Positions 1 through 5,350 of a stretch of 5,350 nucleotides of DNA are shown here, in pieces (position 1 is the first letter of the stretch; each line of letters opens with the position of its first letter). The notes beneath the pieces are model-generated. The model saw nothing but the letters and a program-made list of their open reading frames with translations. It ran no database searches and was not told the origin of the DNA. The DNA is from Opitutales bacterium. GTDB lineage: Bacteria; Verrucomicrobiota; Verrucomicrobiia; Opitutales; UBA2987. The translations under genes were made by a program, and so were the position numbers. The stretch lies in the NCBI GenBank assembly GCA_021772555.1, contig JAJFLT010000004.1:1-5350 (forward strand), read 5' to 3'.

Positions 1-1122
1 GTTGTCCCGTCTGTCGATCACGGCATCGCGTCGGTGATCGGATACATGTCAGGCATCGAGAACAGTCCAGGCACGCTCAAGCTTATTGTCTGCGGGGTGA
101 TGGTTTCCCAGGCGGTCATTCATATCTTCGGCGTAAAGCTGGCAAACCGCATAAACTCGTGCGCCGTATTCACCGAAGTCGTCGGCCTGGTCGGCCTGGT
201 CGTCATATTCGCCATTCTGGCGGCCCGGGAGCGACCGCCCCTGGACATTCTCTTCCACACCGGAAACGCAACCACCTCTGCAGGCTACTGGCAGGCATTT
301 ATCATGGCGTCGCTCATGGGCGCCTACACCTTGGTCGGTTTCGAATCCGCCGCCAACCTGTCCGAAGAGACCGTCGACGCGAGCAAGACGGTTCCCTGGG
401 CGGTGATCCTTTCCGTCGCTTTGAGCGGCGTCGTCGGCACCCTCTTCCTGATTTTCACGGTATTGGGCATCGATGATCTGGCGAGCGTTACGCGAGCGGA
501 ATACCCGCTTCCGCTGATCATCGAGAGGAACCTTGGTTCGTTGTCTGCGTCCCTCTTCTTTCTACTGATAATCGTCTCCGTCTACGCCTGTGGATTGATC
601 ATCATGGCCTCCGGCTCACGGCTGATCTATGCGATGTCCCGGGACCGTGTCTTCCCGGGAAGCCGGCTGTTCTGCAAAGTGTCCGCGAACACATCCGTTC
701 CGATACCGGCAATCCTCCTGATCCTCGCTCTCGGTATTGCGGTGGAAATGTTCTCGGAGTCACTGGAGCAATTGCTCCTAGCCGCGGCCGTCCTTCCGGC
801 TCTCGTCTATCTACTGACAGTCGCCTCCTACGCGCTGCGCAGACACCGTATGCCGGCCCTCTTCGGGACCTTTACGCTCGGCGCCTGGGGAGACATCGTC
901 GCCTGGCTGGCTATCGTGTGGCTGGTCGGGATCATCGGCGTGTTGACGATTCCACGGGAATTTCACGCCGCGACGGCCGTCAGCGTCGTGCTCTCGGCGT
1001 CTGGATTGGTCGTCTATTTCGCGTGGATACGCGGCCGGATTTTGCGCGGCGAGGCGGGCATCGAAACGCTTGATATTGCGAAGGCTGTCGACACCGAGAC
1101 GCTTGATTCTGCGAATGATTGA
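1..1122 (+). CDS. APC-family amino acid/polyamine permease, 5' end missing
   Basis: The frame is open from the first base to the TGA at 1120-1122, so 373 residues of a longer protein are visible; GTG at 34 is an internal valine rather than a believable start. About nine hydrophobic spans can be seen (near residues 27-45, 57-76, 96-114, 134-155, 183-203, 235-252, 257-277, 297-317 and 322-341). The segment GFESAANLSEETVDASKTVP at 113-132 and the loop SGSRLIYAMSRDRVFPG at 204-220 are typical of the amino acid-polyamine-organocation superfamily, in the branch with GABA, choline and amino acid permeases. Such proteins have about 500 residues and 12 membrane helices, so roughly 130 residues and three helices lie upstream. 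It would import an amino acid, polyamine or related amine across the inner membrane by cation coupling; the substrate cannot be read from sequence. G+C, especially at third codon positions, looks clearly higher than in recA and mnmE, which may indicate transfer. Confidence 0.88.
   Translation, partial: VVPSVDHGIASVIGYMSGIENSPGTLKLIVCGVMVSQAVIHIFGVKLANRINSCAVFTEVVGLVGLVVIFAILAARERPPLDILFHTGNATTSAGYWQAFIMASLMGAYTLVGFESAANLSEETVDASKTVPWAVILSVALSGVVGTLFLIFTVLGIDDLASVTRAEYPLPLIIERNLGSLSASLFFLLIIVSVYACGLIIMASGSRLIYAMSRDRVFPGSRLFCKVSANTSVPIPAILLILALGIAVEMFSESLEQLLLAAAVLPALVYLLTVASYALRRHRMPALFGTFTLGAWGDIVAWLAIVWLVGIIGVLTIPREFHAATAVSVVLSASGLVVYFAWIRGRILRGEAGIETLDIAKAVDTETLDSAND
1063..1116 (+). repeat. 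Imperfect 21-bp direct repeat in the 3' end of the permease gene
   Basis: Bases 1063-1083 and 1096-1116 match at 17 of 21 positions and are 33 bp (11 codons) apart. They encode ETLDIAK and ETLDSAN in the cytoplasmic tail after the last membrane helix, so the tail looks like a small in-frame duplication that has since diverged. A 7-bp remnant GAGACGC recurs at 1133-1139, after the stop codon, and may be chance. Confidence 0.6.
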
Positions 1123-1309
1123 ACGGGTATGCGAGACGCACTCTAAGACAAGACTTCAGAAAATCCGTTGCTTATCTCAGAAATTTTAGAAGTTTACCCC
1201 AAGGTCCTACCTGACTTCAAAATTTGGGATGATTGCACTCGTTAGGATTGGGAATTGAATGCAAAATAGTATCGAGGGGATGGAATCCAGGTTGAAAGCA
1301 GCGGGTTTC

Positions 1310-1993
1310 TTATGATTGGTGCGGGTGTAGGAATCTTGCCTGGACCGATTGAAGCGATTCGACAACTGGCACACCGCATTTTTGCAAGCGTTGGCGGGAG
1401 TGGTGCCCGTGGCATAATAAAATGCAATCAATTCCCAGGGCTTGAGCCACTTCGTGATCGTGCATGGTGTCTCCGATCAATACGATATTTCCCGGCTCCG
1501 TCTCCAGTGCGGCCAGGCATTCGCGGCCTCTTTCGATTTTTCCCTCCCCCATCAATTTACCGGGCCCAAAGAGCTGTGTAAAAAACCCTGAGAGCCCGTA
1601 GAATTCCACGATTTCCTCCAGGGTATGCTGGGGGTAGGCGGAAAGAATCGATTGCTCGAAACCGGCCTGCTGGAAATTTGCCAGCGCCTCGCGCGTGTGG
1701 GGATGTAATTGGCACTCCGTGCGTCGCTTTTCGTAGGCGTTGGAAAATTCCAGGTTGATTTGAGGAAAATCCTCCTGGTCAAAATCGATGCCGAGGCGTC
1801 GATAATAAACATCGATGGGAAAATCGAAAAGGGCGTGGTGCGTATCGATGTCGATGGTAGGCAGTCGGCGGGCCCGCAGCATAAGATTGGTGATTTCGAC
1901 GCATAAACTGAGATCGTCCATCAAGGTGCCGTTCCAATCCCATAGGATGTGGGAATAGGTGGGCTTGCTGCCATTTGAGAATTCAGGCCTCAT
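1310..1993 (-). CDS. HAD-superfamily hydrolase (phosphoglycolate phosphatase-like)
   Basis: The protein has 227 residues, the usual size of a small HAD phosphatase, and begins at the ATG complementary to 1991-1993. Motif I is ILWDWNGTL at 16-24, with Asp19 as nucleophile and Asn21 where most family members have the acid/base Asp. Motif II is probably Ser118 in SILSAYP. Motif III is probably Lys152 in GEGK. Motif IV is VLIGDTMHDHE at 171-181 with Asp175 and Asp179 for magnesium. The roughly 95 residues between motifs I and II form a helical C1-type cap, which in this family selects the substrate. It should be a cytoplasmic magnesium-dependent phosphatase or related hydrolase of a small phosphorylated compound; the substrate is not predictable. 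It is transcribed away from recA and converges on the permease. The leader is AT-rich, with a -10-like CATAAT complementary to 2020-2025 but no clear -35 or ribosome binding site. Confidence 0.87.
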   Translation of the reverse strand: MRPEFSNGSKPTYSHILWDWNGTLMDDLSLCVEITNLMLRARRLPTIDIDTHHALFDFPIDVYYRRLGIDFDQEDFPQINLEFSNAYEKRRTECQLHPHTREALANFQQAGFEQSILSAYPQHTLEEIVEFYGLSGFFTQLFGPGKLMGEGKIERGRECLAALETEPGNIVLIGDTMHDHEVAQALGIDCILLCHGHHSRQRLQKCGVPVVESLQSVQARFLHPHQS

Positions 1994-2039
1994 TTAATTA
2001 AAATTCATTTTAACGATAAATTATGCTCCAATTATTAAA

Positions 2040-2107
2040 CCACGGATTACACAGATGAACACGGATAAATTTCGTTTTCTATCTACGCTCGTCTGTGTAA
2101 TTTGTGG
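2040..2107. repeat. 68-nt hairpin-forming intergenic element (repeat-like)
   Basis: The left arm 2040-2058 (CCACGGATTACACAGATGA) pairs with 2089-2107: 16 Watson-Crick and 3 G-U pairs over 19 positions read as + strand RNA. An upper stem continues with 2063-2067 against 2080-2084. The left arm is also made of 9-nt units of the form CACRGATNA at 2041, 2050 and 2060. Sequences of the style CCACGGATTACACGGATGAA are, from memory, a common multi-copy intergenic repeat in many environmental bacterial genomes; only one copy is in this window. It lies between the divergent HAD gene and recA, upstream of both. Confidence 0.65.
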
Positions 2108-2115
2108 GTGAAAGC

Positions 2116-2138
2116 TGAATAATTGAATAAGTGAACAT
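2116..2138 (+). repeat. Three short direct repeats with 8-bp period upstream of recA
   Basis: TGAATAA at 2116-2122, TGAATAA at 2124-2130 and TGAACAT at 2132-2138 follow each other at exactly 8-bp steps, directly after the hairpin element. They could be a protein-binding array or simple AT-rich sequence drift. The last unit contains GAACA, half of the TGTTC-N4-GAACA motif described for Verrucomicrobia LexA, but the other half-site is absent. Confidence 0.4.
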
Positions 2139-2155
2139 TTTTACACCTTTTTTGC

Positions 2156-2182
2156 TTGATGTAAATATTTTTTTCTTTAAAT
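2156..2182 (+). promoter_or_regulatory. Weak candidate recA promoter
   Basis: TTGATG at 2156-2161 matches the -35 consensus at 4 of 6 positions, and TTAAAT at 2177-2182, 15 bp further on, matches the -10 at 4 of 6. The alternative TTGCTT (2152-2157) with TTTAAA (2176-2181) has an 18-bp spacer. Both predict a start near 2190, giving a leader of about 75 nt. The region is so AT-rich that such matches are expected by chance, so the call is tentative. Confidence 0.25.
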
Positions 2183-2185
2183 TGG

Positions 2186-2198
2186 GCAAATAATTTGC
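2186..2198. promoter_or_regulatory. Perfect 13-bp palindrome upstream of recA, possible operator
   Basis: GCAAAT-A-ATTTGC is a perfect 6-1-6 inverted repeat ending 67 bp before the recA start codon. It would sit at or just after the predicted transcription start, where a repressor such as LexA could block transcription. It does not match the LexA boxes I know (CTGT-N8-ACAG, GAAC-N4-GTTC, TGTTC-N4-GAACA). Its role as an operator is inference from position and symmetry only. Confidence 0.35.
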
Positions 2199-2265
2199 AA
2201 ACGCTCCCGTCTTTTAACTCTATTTAATTAACTACCAATAATAAACACTGCACCCGGGATTATTT

Positions 2266-3327
2266 ATGGCCAGACAAGTCGTCAACAAAACCAAAACTTC
2301 CGAAAACGCGTCCAATAAAACGCTCGAATTAGCCGTCTCGGCGATCAACAAACAATTTGGCGAAGGCGCCATTATGCGGCTGGGCGAATCTGCGAAAATG
2401 AAAGTGGATGTGCTTTCAACCGGGTCCGTGGCCATCGATCTGGCGGTGGGTGTTGGCGGGCTACCTCGCGGACGCACCTGCGAAATTTTCGGTCCTGAGT
2501 CCTCCGGCAAGACTACCATGTGCCTGAGCCTAATCGCCGAAACTCAGAAAAATGGCGGTACTGCGGTTTTTATCGATGTGGAGCATGCCCTCGACCCTCG
2601 TTATGCCAAGGTGGTGGGCGTAGACCTGGAAAACCTCATGATTTCCCAGCCGGACAATGGCGAGGACGCCCTCAATATTGCGGAATCGCTCATCCGCTCC
2701 GGGGCCATCGATGTGGTCGTGATCGATTCGGTGGCCGCTCTCATATCGAAGCAGGAGCTGTCCGGCCAGATGGGAGATGCCACAGTGGGATCCCAGGCCA
2801 GGTTGATGAGCCAGGCCATGAGGCGGCTGACCGCGGCCATAAACAAAACAAGATGCGTTTGTCTATTCACCAACCAGATTCGGGAAAAAATCGGAGTCAT
2901 GTTCGGCAATCCAGAGACTCAACCCGGTGGGCGTGCGCTCAAGTTTTTCTCCTCCGTGCGCCTGGATATCCGGCGCATCGGCGCCATTAAGGACACCTCC
3001 GGCAAGGTGATTGGTAATCGCACTCGGCTAAAAGTAGTCAAAAACAAGGTTGCCCCGCCCTTTACCCAATGCGAATTCGACATCATGTATAATGAGGGCA
3101 TATCCAAAACCGGTTCCATCCTGGATCTGGGTGTGGAGCATAAAATCCTGGAAAAGAAAGGTTCCTGGATTTCCTATAAGGGCAGTTTGGTCGGCCAGGG
3201 GCGGGAAGCATGCAAGGCTTATCTATCGGAAAACCCCGATATCATGGAGGAATTGACCAAGGCGATTTTTGAGAAGGTAAGTGTGCACGGCGGAAGTGTT
3301 CTAGCCGAAAGCAATGCAGTGAATTAG
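2266..3327 (+). CDS. recA: RecA recombinase
   Basis: RecA coats single-stranded DNA in an ATP-dependent filament, catalyses strand exchange in recombinational repair and triggers LexA self-cleavage in the SOS response. The 353-residue protein has normal family length. An N-terminal helix (about 18-40, ending in FGEGAIMRLG) precedes the core. Walker A is GPESSGKTT at 76-84, the catalytic glutamate is Glu106 in FIDVEHALDP, Walker B is VVVIDS at 150-155, and the ATP-sensing Gln204 opens loop L2 in TNQIREKIGVMFGNPET. The family signature ALKFFSSVRLDIRRIG is at 224-239. The C-terminal domain ends in SVHGGSVLAESNAVN, less acidic than the E. coli tail. The ATG at 2266 is the first start after an in-frame TAA at 2242-2244; no strong Shine-Dalgarno precedes it. 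The gene stands alone, without recX or lexA beside it, and is divergent from the HAD gene. All catalytic residues are present. Confidence 0.99.
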   Translation: MARQVVNKTKTSENASNKTLELAVSAINKQFGEGAIMRLGESAKMKVDVLSTGSVAIDLAVGVGGLPRGRTCEIFGPESSGKTTMCLSLIAETQKNGGTAVFIDVEHALDPRYAKVVGVDLENLMISQPDNGEDALNIAESLIRSGAIDVVVIDSVAALISKQELSGQMGDATVGSQARLMSQAMRRLTAAINKTRCVCLFTNQIREKIGVMFGNPETQPGGRALKFFSSVRLDIRRIGAIKDTSGKVIGNRTRLKVVKNKVAPPFTQCEFDIMYNEGISKTGSILDLGVEHKILEKKGSWISYKGSLVGQGREACKAYLSENPDIMEELTKAIFEKVSVHGGSVLAESNAVN

Positions 3328-3411
3328 CCTCCCCGTCCGCAGACGAAGTCCAAAACACTGCCTGCCTGCCCACGGGTCGGGTCTGCTCTTAGACTGTGAT
3401 AATGAATCAAC

Positions 3412-3483
3412 CGGCCAATTAAGGGCCTGTGTTAAAGGCCATTGTATGGTGTCAAGGTTGGCCGAAACTCGTCTCTCAACCTT
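3412..3483 (+). promoter_or_regulatory. Inverted-repeat-rich segment with mutually exclusive stems between recA and mnmE
   Basis: CGGCCAA at 3412-3418 pairs perfectly with TTGGCCG at 3458-3464, extended by two G-U pairs. Inside it, GGCCT at 3424-3428 pairs with AGGCC at 3436-3440 across a 7-nt loop. A competing hairpin pairs AAGGTTG at 3454-3460 with CAACCTT at 3477-3483. The right arm of the first stem overlaps the left arm of the second, so both cannot form together. This could be the recA 3' end, an mnmE leader or an unknown RNA; none matches a riboswitch class I recognise. Confidence 0.35.
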
Positions 3484-3488
3484 ATACT
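3458..3488 (+). promoter_or_regulatory. Weak candidate mnmE promoter
   Basis: TATACT at 3483-3488 matches the -10 consensus at 5 of 6 positions. The only nearby -35-like hexamer is TTGGCC at 3458-3463, with a long 19-bp spacer. A second possibility is TTGTCT (3516-3521) with TATTTT (3538-3543), 16 bp apart. Because mnmE lies 252 bp behind recA, its own promoter is expected, but the sequence does not settle which one. Confidence 0.25.
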
Positions 3489-3493
3489 TTAAA

Positions 3494-3544
3494 AGGAAAG
3501 CTTGAAATCGGGAGCTTGTCTCCTTTCCTAAAGGCATTATTTTT
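3494..3544 (+). terminator. Weak hairpin followed by a T-rich run, possible terminator or attenuator
   Basis: AGGAAAG at 3494-3500 pairs with CTTTCCT at 3523-3529 (7 perfect pairs), and the T-rich stretch TTATTTTT follows at 3537-3544. Within the loop, GGAG at 3511-3514 can pair with CTCC at 3520-3523, sharing one base with the outer stem. The stem is A/T-rich and the T run starts seven bases after it, so this is not a classical intrinsic terminator. It ends 35 bp before the mnmE start. Confidence 0.25.
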
Positions 3545-3548
3545 ACTC

Positions 3549-3567
3549 ATTCTTAAAGAATCTTTAA
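3549..3567. promoter_or_regulatory. Two overlapping perfect palindromes just upstream of mnmE
   Basis: ATTCTT-A-AAGAAT (3549-3561) and TTAAAGA-A-TCTTTAA (3553-3567) are perfect 13-bp and 15-bp inverted repeats that share nine bases. They end 12 bp before the mnmE ATG, where a ribosome binding site would be expected, so either a bound protein or an RNA hairpin there could affect initiation. AT-rich sequence makes chance symmetry more likely; function is inferred. Confidence 0.35.
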
Positions 3568-3579
3568 CGAGATAAAAAC

Positions 3580-4935
3580 ATGCCATTCGGTGAATCCATA
3601 GTTGCCTTGTCCACACCTGCCGGTGAGTCCGCCATAGCCGTGGTCAGAGTCAGCGGGCACTTATGTCACCGATTGGTAACAAAAGTTTTCAGAAACTCTT
3701 CTCCTTGTCCGAGAAAGGCCGTCTTGGCGGAATATATCGATTTAGGCGGAAAGTCCGTCGATCAGGTCGTCTATATTTTTTTTGCTGAAAATGCCTCCTA
3801 TACGGGCGAAGAGATGCTGGAGATCAACTGCCATGGCAATCCCTACATCATCCAGAATATTATGGAAGATCTGCTCGCACGAGGCTGCCGAATGGCCGAG
3901 CCGGGAGAATTTACAAAGATTGCGTTCCTCAACGGGCGAATGGATTTAAGCCAAGCGGAAGCGGTATTGGACCTCATCCATGCGCGTAGCGAAAAAGCGC
4001 TCGAGGTGGCCAGAAAGCAGCTTGAAGGATCGGTTGGAAAAAAAGTTAACCAATTGATAGACAAATTATTAGGGATAATCGCAGCTCTCGAAGCCTACAT
4101 CGATTTTCCTGAGGAAGACCTTCCCCCGGAGGACGCTTCGGGGCCTTTGCAGGATGTGGTTTTGTTGATGATTGAAATGGAGCGGCTAATAAGCACAAGC
4201 CATTACAGCACAATACTCCATGAGGGAGTCAAAACCGTCATCGCGGGAGCTCCTAACGCCGGTAAGAGTAGCCTGCTTAACGCCATGACCGGCGAGGACC
4301 GGGTCATAGTCAGCCGGGAACCAGGAACAACGCGGGACTTTGTTGAAGAACCGATTATGCTGGGGTCTTATATCATTCGCCTCATCGACACTGCCGGATT
4401 CCAGGAACCCGGGTCGGAAATCGAGCGGATGGGGATCGACAAAGCGATGGAGCAATTGGATCGGGCGGATTTTGTTCTCGTGACGCTCGACGGTGCCCTA
4501 CCCTGCCCTATCCATTTGCGGAATTTGCAGGATAAGTTGAAACCCGGTAGGGCACTTATTGTCGAAAACAAGATCGATTTGCCGAACCGGCTCGATCACC
4601 GGCAGTCCTTTCCGGAAATACCGCATTGCGAAGTATCCGCAGTAAACGGTGACGGAATTGATGAATTGAAAAAAGTTTTACTGAAAACATTGGAAGCTAA
4701 CCTCGATGTTCCCGGCGAGGACAGAATCGTGGTCAGCGCCCGCCATGCAGGAGCGTTGAAAAATGCCCGGAACGGACTCTGTGATGCATTGAAAAAATTA
4801 CGCAATGTAGAAGCTATTGAATTGGTAGCCAGTGACTTAAGATCTTCATTGCACTTTCTTGGAGAGATCACGGGAAAAATCGATAATGAGCGCATGCTGG
4901 ATAAGTTGTTCAATCAGTTTTGTATCGGAAAATGA
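3580..4935 (+). CDS. mnmE: tRNA uridine-5-carboxymethylaminomethyl modification GTPase MnmE
   Basis: MnmE, with MnmG, adds a carboxymethylaminomethyl or aminomethyl group to carbon 5 of wobble uridine 34 in tRNAs that read split codon boxes. The 451 residues match normal length. The N-terminal formyl-tetrahydrofolate-binding domain (about 1-118) includes IVALSTPAGESAIAVVRVSG and TGEEMLEINCHGNPYI. A helical domain is interrupted by the G domain (about 216-378): G1 GAPNAGKSS at 223-231 with potassium-coordinating Asn226, G2 GTTRD at 249-253, G3 DTAG at 270-273, Glu282 at the position of the E. coli catalytic glutamate, G4 NKID at 330-333 and G5 SA at 353-354. The protein ends in FCIGK, carrying the conserved Cys448. 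Thus every catalytic element is present. The usual FTKRAFLNG motif reads FTKIAFLNG at 111-119. The ATG is the first start after an in-frame TAA at 3565-3567. The stop overlaps the mnmG start. Confidence 0.98.
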   Translation: MPFGESIVALSTPAGESAIAVVRVSGHLCHRLVTKVFRNSSPCPRKAVLAEYIDLGGKSVDQVVYIFFAENASYTGEEMLEINCHGNPYIIQNIMEDLLARGCRMAEPGEFTKIAFLNGRMDLSQAEAVLDLIHARSEKALEVARKQLEGSVGKKVNQLIDKLLGIIAALEAYIDFPEEDLPPEDASGPLQDVVLLMIEMERLISTSHYSTILHEGVKTVIAGAPNAGKSSLLNAMTGEDRVIVSREPGTTRDFVEEPIMLGSYIIRLIDTAGFQEPGSEIERMGIDKAMEQLDRADFVLVTLDGALPCPIHLRNLQDKLKPGRALIVENKIDLPNRLDHRQSFPEIPHCEVSAVNGDGIDELKKVLLKTLEANLDVPGEDRIVVSARHAGALKNARNGLCDALKKLRNVEAIELVASDLRSSLHFLGEITGKIDNERMLDKLFNQFCIGK

Positions 4936-5350
4936 GCCACGGAGCACAATTTAAATATGATGTTTTAGTTTGCGGGGCCGGGCACGCCGGTTGCGAGGCG
5001 GCATTGATTTCGGCCCGTATGGGAGCTGAAACACTGCTTTTAACCGGGAATATTGATACGGTCGCGCAGATGAGCTGTAATCCAGCCATCGGTGGTCAGG
5101 CCAAGGGGCACATGGTGCGGGAGATCGATGCCTTGGGAGGAGCGATGGCCGTAAATACCGACACCACGGCAATTCAATACCGATTGCTCAACGCCTCAAA
5201 AGGACCGGCAGTGCAGGCACCGCGCGCGCAATGTGATAAAAAGGCCTATCAATATCGTATGAAACACAACCTTGAATTGCAGCCCAAGCTGCATCTATTT
5301 CAGGCTTTGGTTACGGGACTGGTTGTAAAAGGCAATGGTGTTAAAGGAGT
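4932..5350 (+). CDS. mnmG: tRNA uridine-5-carboxymethylaminomethyl modification enzyme MnmG, 3' end missing
   Basis: This is the FAD-dependent partner of MnmE (GidA), which uses NADH and the folate carbon unit in the wobble-uridine reaction. The first 139 residues are visible, out of about 600-630 in full-length members. After a short leader, YDVLVCGAGHAGCEAA at 9-24 holds the dinucleotide-binding GxGxxG (Gly15, Gly17, Gly20). The family block MSCNPAIGG at 47-55 includes Cys49, equivalent to the catalytic E. coli Cys47, and runs on to KGHMVREIDALGG at 58-70. NASKGPAVQAPRAQCDKKAY follows near 90-109. The AQCDKKAYQ wording differs from E. coli and reminds me of PVC-group sequences. The ATG overlaps the mnmE stop in ATGA at 4932-4935, with only a weak GGAAA before it, so translation probably depends on ribosomes finishing mnmE. 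The frame runs off the window without a stop. Confidence 0.97.
   Translation, partial: MSHGAQFKYDVLVCGAGHAGCEAALISARMGAETLLLTGNIDTVAQMSCNPAIGGQAKGHMVREIDALGGAMAVNTDTTAIQYRLLNASKGPAVQAPRAQCDKKAYQYRMKHNLELQPKLHLFQALVTGLVVKGNGVKG

Noticed and set aside
181..198. Tandem 9-bp repeat GTCGGCCTG in the permease
   Set aside because: It encodes VGLVGL in a membrane helix, where such low-complexity hydrophobic repeats are ordinary.
1154..1192. Hairpin CTTC..AAAAT / ATTTT..GAAG after the permease as a terminator
   Set aside because: The stem is interrupted by an asymmetric loop, is A/T-rich, has an 18-nt loop and is followed by only three T residues.
1312..1581. 89-codon open frame on the + strand opposite the HAD gene
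   Set aside because: It lies wholly antisense to a well-supported HAD coding sequence and its translation shows no recognisable domain.
2124..2137. Possible Verrucomicrobia-type LexA box TGTTC-N4-GAACA before recA
   Set aside because: The right half GAACA is present but the left half reads TGAAT, matching only 2 of 5 positions.
2520..2990. 156-codon open frame on the + strand inside recA
   Set aside because: It is an alternate frame of recA, low in complexity and without family motifs.
3328..3400. Possible RNA gene just after recA (GCAGAC 3339-3344 with GTCTGC 3381-3386, and CCCGT 3332-3336 with ACGGG 3372-3376)
   Set aside because: The two pairings cross as a pseudoknot, are short, and show no tRNA or known RNA signature.
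3301..3537. 78-codon open frame on the - strand overlapping the end of recA and the spacer
   Set aside because: It overlaps the recA 3' end antisense, has no recognisable motif and no convincing start signal; the spacer is better explained by inverted repeats.
4936..4947. CCACGGAGCACA at the mnmG start resembling the intergenic repeat CCACGGATTACA
   Set aside because: It lies in coding sequence, is short and has no inverted partner nearby; chance is the simpler explanation.

Overview
The window is an ordinary bacterial chromosome segment with five protein genes, two of them cut by the window edges. Order: the 3' part of an APC-family amino acid/polyamine permease (+), a HAD-family hydrolase on the opposite strand (-), recA (+), mnmE (+) and the start of mnmG (+). 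RecA has a Verrucomicrobia-like look (GGLPRGR, ISQPDNGEDALNIAE, KQELSGQMGD), and MnmG has a GPAVQAPRAQCDKKAYQ block of the kind I associate with the PVC group. My best guess is therefore a verrucomicrobial or Opitutales-like bacterium. This is judged from recalled protein features, not from a search. No gene has a strong Shine-Dalgarno sequence.

Region by region: 1-1122 is the permease, visibly richer in G+C than the rest. 1123-1309 is a short spacer with no convincing feature between the convergent permease and HAD genes. 1310-1993 is the HAD hydrolase. 1994-2265 is an AT-rich divergent promoter region between the HAD gene and recA. It carries a 68-nt hairpin-forming repeat-like element (2040-2107), three 8-bp-period direct repeats (2116-2138) and a perfect 13-bp palindrome (2186-2198) that could be an operator. 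2266-3327 is recA. 3328-3579 is a spacer rich in inverted repeats, including two mutually exclusive stems and a pair of overlapping palindromes just before mnmE. 3580-4935 is mnmE, and from 4932 mnmG begins in an ATGA overlap.

Functionally, mnmE and mnmG encode the two partners of the complex that modifies uridine 34 in the wobble position of certain tRNAs, and their overlap suggests coupled translation. RecA is the recombination and SOS-signalling ATPase. The HAD enzyme and the permease have no evident link to either. I see no new defence, mobile or biosynthetic system. The unexplained signals are in the two spacers that flank recA and in the composition of the permease.
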